From Acheta domesticus (taxonomy: Eukaryota > Arthropoda > Insecta > Orthoptera > Gryllidae), in NCBI GenBank assembly GCA_031308135.1, contig JAHLJT010008756.1, positions 103,691,271-103,755,270 of the forward strand: DNA of 64,000 bases, given 5' to 3'. Positions within the stretch are counted from its first letter, which is position 1. Every line of letters starts with the position of its first letter. A program made the position numbers and the translations under genes. Below are positions 10,401 through 22,400 of this stretch, piece after piece. Below the pieces are notes generated by a model, which did not search any database, was not told the DNA's origin, and saw only the letters and a list, made by a program, of their open reading frames with translations.

Positions 10401-13400
10401 GAATTATAACAAAGGTCTCTGAAAATAAAAAAATAAAAAGAATTATTTGAAGCAGTCATTTGGACTGCTTGCCATCATTGTAGGTATAGTGCAATTTTTA
10501 CATAGCTGCCCCTATGGCCACAATGGAATATTACATGCCATTTTGCGTCTTTCTCAATCCTGCTGCTAGATGTGGCACAATTGTAATATCTAGCAGCATG
10601 ACTTAGAAAGATGCGAAATACCATGACATATTCCATCATGAAGACAGGCCTTGAGGGGCAAAGCTATAGAAATCATTCTATAACATTGCTGTCTTTCTAG
10701 TGTTAAGAAAACACTTTAATTTTTACAATAAATTACAGTAAAATCTGTCCAAGCCAGAATCGATCGGGAAACGAAAAATTTCTGGTTTAGTGAGGTTTCT
10801 TTTATACAAGGTTGTGCATTTTATGACACTTGTAAAATCAAAGTTTCTCCCCTGAAGGTAGTAAATTACATGACTTTATTATAATTATTAAAATACGTTA
10901 ACATTTAACGTATTTATGGAAGAGATCGCCAATAAATTAATATTAAACCTCTTCATGGACAGTTTCTGAGTTGAAAAATACACATCTTACTGGCTATATT
11001 TGGACTACTTCCTGACTCTTCCAATGCACATTGCATCACAACTCAGAACTATGATGTTCTGATACCTTGGCATGGCCCTGCACAATGTGTATCTGGTCGA
11101 GGGGTTATGATTTTCAACGCGGGGCAGGGAAAAGCGTGAATAGAAGCCATGCCCGTTCACCACTAAATCACTTGTCGCAGGGACAGAGAATTTTAAAATA
11201 AGCTTGCAGACGCTTTCATTTCATTAAGAACATGTCGCGTCTCACAGCCAATGGCATTAAATTCACAAGAATTCCGTTTTATAAAGATTTTCACCCTGTA
11301 GGACATGAAAAATCTGGTTTGTTTCCGCGTTAGAGAGGTTCCATTTTATAGAAGATATATTTCAAGAAATGTACCTGTTGTGTTTTTGCATAAGATTGAG
11401 ACAGGCGGCAAGCAGATTTATATGAACATTCGTTTCCATTAATCTTTTTTTATTCGACTTACTTAATACAACGATACATGAATATTTATTTTCGATGTAA
11501 CTATGGTGATGCAAAAGCTTTGGTTACTACAGTTCTCCCACGCCTATTTTGAATATATAATATAAGCATGATATTTAGAATATACATTTTGAATAATATA
11601 AAAAAGTTATATGGAATGTTAATTAATTTGATATTTTAATAGAATGTATTTGATTTTACTTATGTAAAAAAAAACACTAATTAAGTAGAAATGAAATTAA
11701 ATATTTTCACTTATGGAAATCGCGAAGGTATCTGGGTTGTCGTCTAGTCCTTTCAGATCGACGTATAGCCGGTTGTGCAACTGGTTTCTGTTCTGTCGCT
11801 CTAGTCCTTTCAGATCGGCGTACTGCTGGTTGTGCAAGTGGCTCCTGTTCTGCCGCTGCTTCTTCGATGTCGATATTCACAGGTTCATTGGGTGGTGTTT
11901 CCAGTGTTCGAATTGGCTCATTAATCGGCATATTTACCAGATCCCCCAGATCCGGTTCTTGATTCTGCTTAGTACCTTGTGCAAAAGTTACTTTCTTCTT
12001 CGGTTGACTTTGACTTTTCGGTGTGGGAATATCAGTGGAGCGTAGTTGATCGATGTGTCGCTTGAATCTGTACCCATCATCCAATTTAATGAGATAGTGT
12101 AATTGGCCAAGTTTCTTCATAATTGTTCCTAGTTTCCATTGGTTCTTATTAGCTGAGTAGTAGCGCGCTTGTACACGCTCTCCCACGCTTAATTGTCTGG
12201 ATGTTTTTGCTGGTTTATTCGAGTGTTGAAATTTTATTGGTTTCATAGCATCCAATTCAATACGTATATTCCGATGCAGGTATTGTTGTGCTGGTGATTT
12301 GTTGTTGATCAGTGGTGTTGCTCTGTACCTAAAAATAATATCCTGTACTTTCTTGCGCATCGGCCGTGGGTCGTTGGCCATTGCTGCTAACCTTTTTTTC
12401 AGTGTTTGAATATTTCTCTCTGCTAGTCCGTTTGTTGCAGGATGTCCTGGAGCGATAAATTTACAAAGAATTCCCGCTTCCCTGCAAAAGTGCTGTAAAT
12501 CTTCACTTGTAAAGATGGTTGCGTTGTCTGAAACCATAACTTCTGGAAAGCCATGTCTCGAAAATATATCTTGAAGTAATTTGATGGTCGATGCTGAAGA
12601 TGGCGCTGATGAACAGACCTATTTCAGCCCATTTTGATTTTGCATCCATGACAACGAAAAAAAAATATCCTTGATATGGTCCTGCGTAGTCGATGTGTAT
12701 CCGCTGCCAGTTTTCTTCCGGGTCTTCCCAAGGATGAAGTGGTGCTTTTGGTGGATTGTTTTTTGATAGTGACACATGCGAGGCAGGCTCGGACCAGCCG
12801 TTCGATATCTTTGTCGATTCGTTTCCAATATACGTAGCGGCGAGCAAGTTGCTTCATTTTTGATATCCCTATGTGTGTTCGATGAAGTTCTTCCAATACT
12901 GCGGATTGCAATGTTGGTGGTACCACTACGCGTTGTCCTCTAAAGATTATTCCATTATCCGTAGTGAATTCTGATTCAGTCGATTCATTCTCTTGAAGTT
13001 CCTGTAATAATTTTGATAAATGTTGATCTTTTTTAGTTTCTTCTTGAATTGATTGGAATGTTACATTTTGCGTGTAAATCCTGTTTATTGTCTCTTCATG
13101 TAACAAGTGAACTTCCTCGTTGATGCTTGTTTCGATGCGTGATGTCGACTCTTCTTCCACAGGTGCTCGCGATAAACAGTCGACGTTTCCATTTTCGGCG
13201 CCGCTGCTGTGTACTATTTTGTAGTCGAAGCCTGACAAGAATGCTGCATATCGTTGTAAACGTGCTGATGTCATTCGTGGTACTTTTGCGTGTTGATGAA
13301 AAATTCTTGATAATGGTTGATTGTCCGTGACAAGTTGAAAACTTCGTCCAAAGAGATACTGAAAAAATCGATCAGTTCCAAATACAATAGCTAAGGCTTC

Positions 13401-16400
13401 TTTGTCCAATTGCGAATAATTTTTTTCAGCATCTGTAAGTGAGCGGGATGCAAATGCAATTGGTCTCTCCTGACCATCAATCAAATGCGACAGGATTGCT
13501 CCAATGCCAGTGGGGCTTGCATCACATGCAAGTTGAACAGGTAATTCGAAGTTGAATGGCATGAGCACTCGGTTACTCACAATTTCTTGTTTTAGCTTGA
13601 TGAATGCTGCCTCGCACCTCGCTGTCCATTTGAATGGAACATTTTTCTTCAACAAATTTCTCAGTGGGGCTGTAATTGTAGGTGCATCTGGAATAAAACT
13701 GCTGTAATAAGTAATCAATCCAAGAAATGTTTTGACCTTACCAGGTGATTTGGGTCGTGGCATTTCCGTGATTGCTTTGATTTTCTCCGGTGATTTTGAA
13801 ATTTTATTGAATTCGATGATGTGTCCCAAGAATTGTATGCGTTCTTGAAAAAAAGAGCATTTCTTGCGATTTATATGTAGATCGTACTTTCGCAGTTGGT
13901 CGAGACAGCTGATTAAATTCTGTTTACATTCTTCGAATGTAGTTCCATGGATAATAATATCGTCAAAATACTTTTCCGTTTTCGGAACTCCCCTCAAAAT
14001 TTGATCAATTATTCGGTTGAATTCAGAAGGTGCTGTTTTAATCCTGAATGGGAGACGATTCATTTTGTACGTTCCTCGATGAGTTGATATAGTTTGAATA
14101 TCTTTTGATTTTTCGTCTACTTCAAGGTGCAGGTATGCCTTGTATAAATCTAGTGTGCAAAAGTATTTTGAATTGTGTAGACTATTTAGAATTTCTTCGA
14201 TCTTCGGAATCGGGTAATGTGCGTCTGTGAGTCGCTCGTTCACTCCAACTTTGTAGTCCACGCATAATCGAACTCCACCGTCAGCTTTTGGTATAACGAC
14301 CAGGGGGGATCCCCAGTCACTTGTTTCCGTCCTTGTAATGATTCCTGATTCCTCCAGAGAATCCAGTTCCTTCTCGACTCGGCTGAAAAGAGCGTAAGGA
14401 ATTTCTCTTTCTCGATGGAAAATTGGTTTCGCTTTCTCTCGTAATTTTAAGCTCACCTTGAAGTTTGGGACACAACCGACTTTTTCTTCAAAAATGTCCG
14501 AATATTGTGACATAATTTCTTCGATGACGTCGATATTACTGACACTGTTATCGGTGGTTGATGAGTTCTTCTCGTCATTGTCTATTTTGAAAATAATTGA
14601 TTTTATTTATTGTAATTTATCACTTTTAGATAACGTAGCAAGCTACTCGATCCACCCGCTAGCGCTACCTTCCAGTGATATTTTTAATTTATCTGATTTG
14701 TATTGATTAATAATTGTTAAAAGACGTAGATTTTATTTAGAATAAATATTATTGTTTGAATGTATCTAAAAAATGCTAATGTCAATTGATATTGATTAAA
14801 CGATTTCGTTTACATACTGCGTTGCTGACTGCACGTGGTTGTTACAGCTTAGGTCGCTCGCTCGATGCTTTTTCCTGGTCGAAAATAATAGAAAACATTG
14901 TTCTCTTGCATTCTGGTATTGTCGAATTATCCAGTGTTCACCTCGTCGCCAATTTGTTGTGTTTTTGCATAAGATTGAGACAGGCGGCAAGCAGATTTAT
15001 ATGAACATTCGTTTCCATTAATCTTTTTTTATTCGACTTACTTGATACAACGATACATGAATATTTATTTTCGATGTAACTATGGTGATGCAAAAGCTTT
15101 GGTTACTACAGTACCCTTTAAAATTTCCTTCGTGAGAAGTGTTATTTGCAAGTTTAATTAAAAGCAAGATGAAAGCAATGTGGGCTTTTTGAAATGATAT
15201 TTGTGACTCTGTCTGTTTGATAACTTAATTCGGACACATACTTATTCTTATCTGATTTTTGCCATGATTTGTATCAATTCTTAAAATATTATTTTTAGTG
15301 ATGATATTGAAACAATGTAAATCACTTGTGAAAACAGTCCCTAACATCACTATTGTTTATCCAACGAGAGAATGAAGTGGATGTAAACAAACCGAAATGA
15401 ATCTCTGCTAAAGCATGTGGTCTAGGGCACTGAAGCTGTCATCTTACCAGTTGTCAATCAGGGATTTGTCAACACTCTGCTGTCAATGTAATTTAATATT
15501 TCAGGCTACTTACACCAGTTGTAATAGTTGTTTGATTTGGAGACACTTGAGGACATGCCTCAAATCTTGTAGAAAATAGTATACTAAAAATCTGGGTCTT
15601 ACAAGAAGTTGTTTTGTAAGTTTGAGCTACAAAATGTTACCCAGGGCACTATTGTTTCCACTTTCATCTTTAGTAGAAAATGAAAATGTACAGAATTGAA
15701 TAGATTATAAATGTTTTTATTTAAAAAGAAAAACATGGTTGTAATAAATAATTTGTTCAGAGCACTAATTACTCAAACTAGGAATCAAATCCAGGTCTCC
15801 TGGATTACTCTGTCCCTTTACAAACCAGTAGGTCTCTTACACATGTTAAAATGTGATCAATGCTAGCACACAAACTGTAGTATTAATTAAAGTTTTTGTG
15901 TGTTTGAATTTCCCATATTAGATGAATTGGCCTTCAAATATTGGTTAGAATGGGCATTTAGATACATCCAACCTTCACGAATTCAGACTTAAATGTAACA
16001 AAAAGATATTAACAAGTAAAGAATACTTAACTTCCTTCCAGATACCATAATTAGACCAGATATTAGCTTCTCTCTTTCTCAAAGCCTCCATTAAGTGGTC
16101 ACCTTTGCTAACTGCTATTTTTCTCCTGGAACCAATAGAACACTTAAGGAAGATTGTACATATCACTAGAGACTGGATTTTTATGTAATTACATATTTTT
16201 TGTCTTTCTATTTACCATTCTCATAATTGCAATCTTGGCGAATCATTGCCCTCCTAACACAATATCCAATTTTTTCATTACATATTTAGTGCTATTTTAC
16301 ATATTTTGCTGTTTTCACAATATATTTTCTTGTTTTATCCATTTTCCTCAATTTAATTCCATATTTTTTTATGAAGAGATGGTTGTTGTTTTTTATTTTT

Positions 16401-19400
16401 TATTTTTTTTTTTAATCAGCATTTTCCCTACATTATTGGGGAAATTTAGGTGTCCAAAATATCATTGACACTGCGTTTTGTGTGGTCTGTAACCTTAAGT
16501 TTCGAGAAAAATTTGTGATCGCAGACTTGTAACACTTCGATGAAGATGCTACTGTGTAGATTTCCTGGTTGCAGATATCGCCCTTTTTGTGCGATGGCTT
16601 CTATTGCGATTAGTCTGGCTGCTAAACCACTGTCGTGGATTACAATAGATTAAGCTTTTACTACTGACGAGGAAGTTGTATGATGTAAAGTGAACAGTTT
16701 TTCCAAATGTAATTTCTTGCTATGTAAATGGTCTTTAATTAGAGAATTTTAATATTATGTATTAGATCTGACTTTACATATTTATTACATATTCTTACCG
16801 TTTTCATTACATATTTATGTACATATTTCGACGTTTAATACTACATATTTTTCCGGTCTCTACATATCTCCAATTCATCGCTATCTTTGTATAACCTGAT
16901 ATTTAATGAAGCTGACACAGTTATGTTTAGATTTTCCCAATGGACTGGATGAAATTTTGAAGGCGTCTGTGATGTTCAAGGGATAGATTGGGTGTCTGTA
17001 GCCGCATATGAATTGGCTATTGATGGATATAATCAAGATCTCATGAGAACAAAAAATTGAACTCGATAATTGTTTTCTTATACAGTGCAACAGAATATAT
17101 ACTAATAAATTATAAATTTGCTTCTCTTCTTCTGTATCCATCATGCATCCTCAAAATCAGGGCCATAACTATCGTCTGATTAAAATAAGTTGGTGATTGA
17201 CAGTTGTGCTGCTGAAGCTGTAGCTTCATACAATGCAAGTATGTGATTTGGTTACTTTAATAAGTATTTATTTGAAGTGTTTATTTTCATGTCCCAGGAA
17301 CTCATGCTCAGTGGTATGCAAACTGTCAACATCACTCCCTTCCATTTGCAACTGTCAATCACCAATTTCTTTTAATTGGACCAAAGGCTGGTGCCAGCGG
17401 TACATTGTAGCAGTTTCCTTAAGAAAGGGGCCTGCAGACAGATATTGGCCAAGAATAAAACAAATAGCACTTCATACTTATTTTCTCTGTTGCACCAATC
17501 ATATATTAAACCAATTAGATTTCAAACTCTTAATTTCATATTTATTGCAGATAGGGTCCTCATTTCGACTTTCTGCACCGGGGCATCCAAGAGTTTAGCT
17601 TCACAACTGCTTAAGATGTTTAGAAATGTCAACAAATTATAACTATGTATTCACAATGATATCACAAAAGAAAATACTCCCTTCAAAACAAACAGGAGAA
17701 ATGTTATGGCCAGTTAAAAAAGGCACTCTACATTTTGTAGCCATTGCACAACAATGAAGATTAAAGATTCAGCTGGTCAGAAGCAGTAACATCTAATATT
17801 ATTGAAAATCTGGATATTTAGCAGAATATTGGTGTACTAAAAATTAATCTTTAAGATTGTGCAAATTTGTGCAATTTTTTTGTGCGACAAATTTGTGCAT
17901 TTTTTTGTTGTGATTGTGTATGATATATTATAGAGAATAACATAAGGGGATCAATGGAACCACAATTTTTTTTTAAAAGAGGATGATGAACAAAAATGGT
18001 TGGGAATCACTGATATAAATGATATGATTGTATAATAATGTAAGTTTTATAGATAATTGAATGAGTATTTTTATTCATAATTTATTAAAACATCTTGAGG
18101 ATTGTAGCCCTTAATTTGTTAGTAACAAAAACCAGAAAATGTTAATGAAAATAAAAACTTTTCTCATTGCAGCTTCTAGATGATGTGGATATAGAAGAGG
18201 GAAAACGTGACCTCATCACACGAGAAATTGGAAAATTCCGAGAGATCATGAAGGTAATTCAAATTTACATTTGCATTTCCTGTATTCTTGGTTTCTGCTG
18301 TAGCATTACATGTCACTACTAGACTAAAAGATTAATAGGTTAATAGTGCTGTTCTTTATTTACCTCTCTAAGAAATGAAGGCTTTCTTCAAAACTTGAAT
18401 CAAAATCTGAAATGTGCAATCATTATAGATTCTGAAGTAGCTGAATTTGCCCCTTGGAATGTTAGTTTCACTAAGGCTGTGTTGGTACCTTCCAGATACC
18501 TATCAGAATCGGTCTCTATTGTTGACAGTTAAAGATGTCATGTATTTTAAAATTGTTAGTGGGTATAAAATGCTGTCAGGAGACATTTACTTATTAATAT
18601 CTCAGAAGAACTTAATTTCCAAATTTTGTTGTATTCTTTCTTGGGTCACAGGTCTACAAATATAGAGTGAACTCGATCATAGCATATGCAAGTTTCTTCC
18701 TGTATATGAAAATGGAAATTTATTTGTTATATATTGACAGTAGGGTAGAAGTTAGTGAATTTTCTTATAGGAATAACAAATGGTAGGAAGTACACACTTA
18801 CTCTGGTAATTTCACAAATTGTTATTTTCAATAGAAAATTGGTCAATGTAGCCCAATTGATACCACTGTTGAAATATCATCACTCCTATAGAATGTGAAT
18901 AATTATTTTCCTTCATTCAATTCAGTTGTGAGACTTACGTGTGTGCTTCCTAGACAGTAGGCTGCCAAGATTTGGTGGCATGTGAGTATGAGAGAGAGAG
19001 AATGTGTGTGATGTAGTTAGGTCAGAGAGGTGCAGTTGACATGACGTGTGGTATACTTCCTCACTCAAACCTAGGCAGCCCGGCGGGGATGTCAAGGAGT
19101 CACATAGTTGCAGGCCGTTTGGTTGCCTTGTTTAGTGTGCGCAAGCGTTGGGTGGTGAGTATGGCCCTGTGCTGCAACAGGCATTTTGCTCCAGTTTCTG
19201 AGAGCAGTCTGCTAGCACTCTCCTAGGTCTTCACCTAGGCTCTTAAGAATATTGAACATCAAATGAAAGGACTGGCAATATTTCAGTACTGTTGTTTGAA
19301 AAGAATAAAATGTGCAAGCAGGCTGCTTCTCTTGTGCTTTGCTACCGCAAGGAAGTTAATTCTCTCTACTAACGGAACTAGTGCTCCGATGTTGACTGTA

Positions 19401-22400
19401 GATGATTTGGGTTTAGCAGCAGGCAGGTTCTATATTGAGGGATTATTAAACATGCTATACTATTAGCTGATACATTGAGTGAGTTGGTGTATGTTGATTT
19501 AATGATATAGAATACATGCTACTCATTTTTTTGTGTACTTTAGTTCCATTCTTCATTTACTGTCATTTTCTTTCATACCTTTGATATATTTAGGTATGTA
19601 TGAAGTTTGGGAATTTGTAAAGGTTTTTGAAATCCAAGTACACAATTTGACCCTTTCTCATTAGTACTATTTGTGTAAGGGTGAGTGTTGAAGCAGATGT
19701 TTTGGGAACAGTGGGAATATTCATATGTGAAGAATTTGCCTGCTATAAATGTGTTGCATGAATTTTTTTCCATAAATTTGTGGATGGGGACGAATTTTAT
19801 GAAGATCAATCAGTTGCAGTATAGCACGTATTAAAATTCATCTCTTGGCCATCAGTACTGTTGGCAAAGGGTTTTGTTGTTTTTGTAAGCCCTATTTCTC
19901 ATAGTAATGAATACGTTTGTGAAGGAATTTGCAATGAATTTTTTCCTGTTGGAAGTAATCTAATGGCATTGATAATTGACTTGTATACTATTGATTAGTC
20001 ATTTAATACCACTGTTCATTATCAGCTTCACTTTTATTTTTGTTCATTTACAATCATTTTTGTACTTTTAGTGTTTTACTTTCTCATACACATAATTCAG
20101 AGGAAGTATTTAACTTGTTCTAATGCAGATGAAGCTTACCTAGGATGTGCATGTGTTGTGGGCTTACTTTAACAGATTTCCCTGAAGCCACCCAAAGTGC
20201 TGTTTTATATGACGTGTAAAAGCTTGGTTTCACTGTATTCGACCCTCCAGCAAGCTCATCAGCGCCACAAGCAACACGACCATGTGTTTGCTTGCTCACT
20301 AGACTTCCGTGTGCAGTGCCACAGCGGCTGCTTCCGCAGGTAGGATTTTGCCAACGTTCTCTTCATGTCGACTCACTTTGTTGTATTTTGGCCTCTCGAA
20401 TCGAGTCTTGTTTAGATGTCGTGGTCTGCTGCTGGTGAGGTAATAAATCGACATTCCCAGTGAGACTTGTGGAATTTCTAAGCAAAGGTAGACAATATAC
20501 AAGTGGACAGGTCACATAAAGAGGTGAAGTTACTACTTTTAGAAATTAAGCAGCAAATCATGTGTGTGCTGTTTCTTTTCACTTTTGTGAGCATGTACAG
20601 TCTCCATCCTTGTTTGTCATGACGTTTTTGATAATGAAATGTAAGTACAAAATAGACATTCTTTCACTTATTAATAAGGTTTTTTGCTGATTGAAATTTT
20701 TGTGTATTATTGTTTCAGTCTTTTTTTGCATTGTATGGGGCAATTATTGTATGGAAGTAGTTTTTTTGCACAAGCATTTACATGTTTTCCTGTACGAGAC
20801 TTTGATTTGGGAATTTCTAGGTTTCTTGATTTATTGTAATAAATTGGAACACGTTACATAAGATGTTTTTAGATGTCATTGTGAAACTGTGTGAATAATG
20901 AAACGTCCACATTTTTAGTTTATTCCATTTTGCTTATTAATTTCTGAATTCTATTGGATCTAAACTTTAAAGGTTGAATTGTAAGAGATAATTATTTTGA
21001 TGTCCCATTTTAAAGTTTAATCAGATTCCATAGAGAAATTGTTATAATTTACTAGCATACTGGCACTTCATTTTATGCTTTAACATGTTAACTAAATGGT
21101 ATGTATGCACATGTTTTCAATGGATTGGAATTCAGAAGTAAGTAATTCAATAAAAAATTGGCATTTGCTCGCAGTATTATCTTGTATATCCAACTAATCT
21201 AGAAGAATGTGGTGGAAGAATCTGCCAGTATGTTACGTAGAACTCTGAATTTCATGTAATCTGATGATGCAGCATGTGGTATGTGGATATGATATCAGCT
21301 GCATAGCTGCATCTCTTCCATGAATGTGTAGTAGATGCCTTTTGTAAGTAATTTTTTTTAAGTTATTGAAGATAGATCTCAGTTTTTTATTCAGGGAAAT
21401 AAGTGGTATAATTCAAAACATTGTTATTCATTTAAAATTCTATTTGGTACCATCGTAATGTACCATATGCACCTCTACTCATTTGTAGTTCGAACTTCCA
21501 GACTTTAACTTTGCATGTCAGCTGTAATGTAAATAACACTGAGTCACAAACATGTATCTGCTACTGATCTAGTCACTAACATCCATGAGAAGACAATCTG
21601 CGATGTTGCAGTGTGCTATCATGGAACTACATCTGCTGAGGATTGAGAAGCTGTTTAACTTATTCATCATGGAATGCGAGGTTATAATGTGAGTTTCACA
21701 CAGAATCCTTTTTAAAACGTGGAATGTTCTGTTTACCAGAACGTGGCTTGATCAGAGGCTACTGTGGCTGCTGTGTTTTTGATAACCAGCAATCTGGTGA
21801 CCTCTTTCTTACCAATCTTAATGCTTGGTATATTGCTTCTTATCCAAGGGACATTGATTCATTGTGAAAATATAAATTCAGTGTTTCATTGTACCTTGGT
21901 TTCTGCATTCTGCTTGGAATTGTGGCTTCACAAAAGCCAATGGACATGCTACAGAAACAAAAACAGTTGCTGAAGATTGAATGTTATAACAGAAAACATC
22001 AAAGAAGAGCTGAACTACTTTCAACAAAATATTCAAACTCAAGAAATGACAAAATGAAATAATTGGAAAGTCCAAAATGTATGTAGATTTATCAGCTGCC
22101 AATTTCCTGATTTTTTTTGACTTCCCTTTATTAGACTGATACACATGTAATCAGTGTGCTGCCATTTAGCACTGTGTAGATATGGAAATGCCATGTGCAG
22201 TGTGCGTCTCTTATCGTATGTTGCACAGGGCTTATCCTTCAAATGAATGGATATTGTATTACTCCTTTTTTTCTGTAAGGTTGTTCTAATCCTTCCACTA
22301 AAATACAGGTATAAGAGGCCTGCTCAAGGCATTGTCATGTTAATTTGCATGTGAGCATTAGTTTTTTAAATGTAGTTTAGAGTATCATGAAATATTGCGA

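Larger units (their letters stand above)
9696..10702 (+). mobile_element. piggyBac-like remnant in RBM25 intron 6
   Basis: TTAA lies at both ends (9692-9695 and 10703-10706), the piggyBac target duplication. The ends are inverted and decayed (left CACTAAAATGACGGG; right, complemented, CACTAGAAAGACAGC). At about 10027-10125 the + strand reads INSWILYEMVSGN, then YLMKLTEELC, like the end of the piggyBac transposase catalytic region before its Cys-rich tail. Stops follow and most of the transposase is gone. A foldback MITE (10501-10666) sits near the right end. Confidence 0.6.
11376..15110 (-). mobile_element. Ty3/gypsy LTR retrotransposon, internally deleted (no gag)
   Basis: A bounded element of 3735 bp lies antisense inside RBM25 intron 6. 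It has identical-length 156-bp LTRs (11376-11531 and 14955-15110) that differ at one base (11465/15044), start TG and end CA, and are flanked by a perfect 5-bp duplication GTACC (11371-11375, 15111-15115). The internal part is only 3.4 kb: pol is present, but there is no gag and no recognisable protease between the 5' LTR and the RT. The integrase frame is broken twice. Near-identical LTRs suggest a recent insertion of an already deleted, non-autonomous copy, or deletion soon after insertion. Confidence 0.93.

Noticed and set aside
15780..15850. Possible tRNA-derived SINE (GAATCAAATCCAGGTCTCCTGG resembles a reversed B-box)
   Set aside because: No A-box at the right spacing, no tail and no target duplication. 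Too weak to call.
20240..20500. GC-richer block in RBM25 intron 7 as an alternative exon
   Set aside because: No frame here continues RBM25 in phase with flanking splice sites, and the exon 7-8 junction already matches the family.
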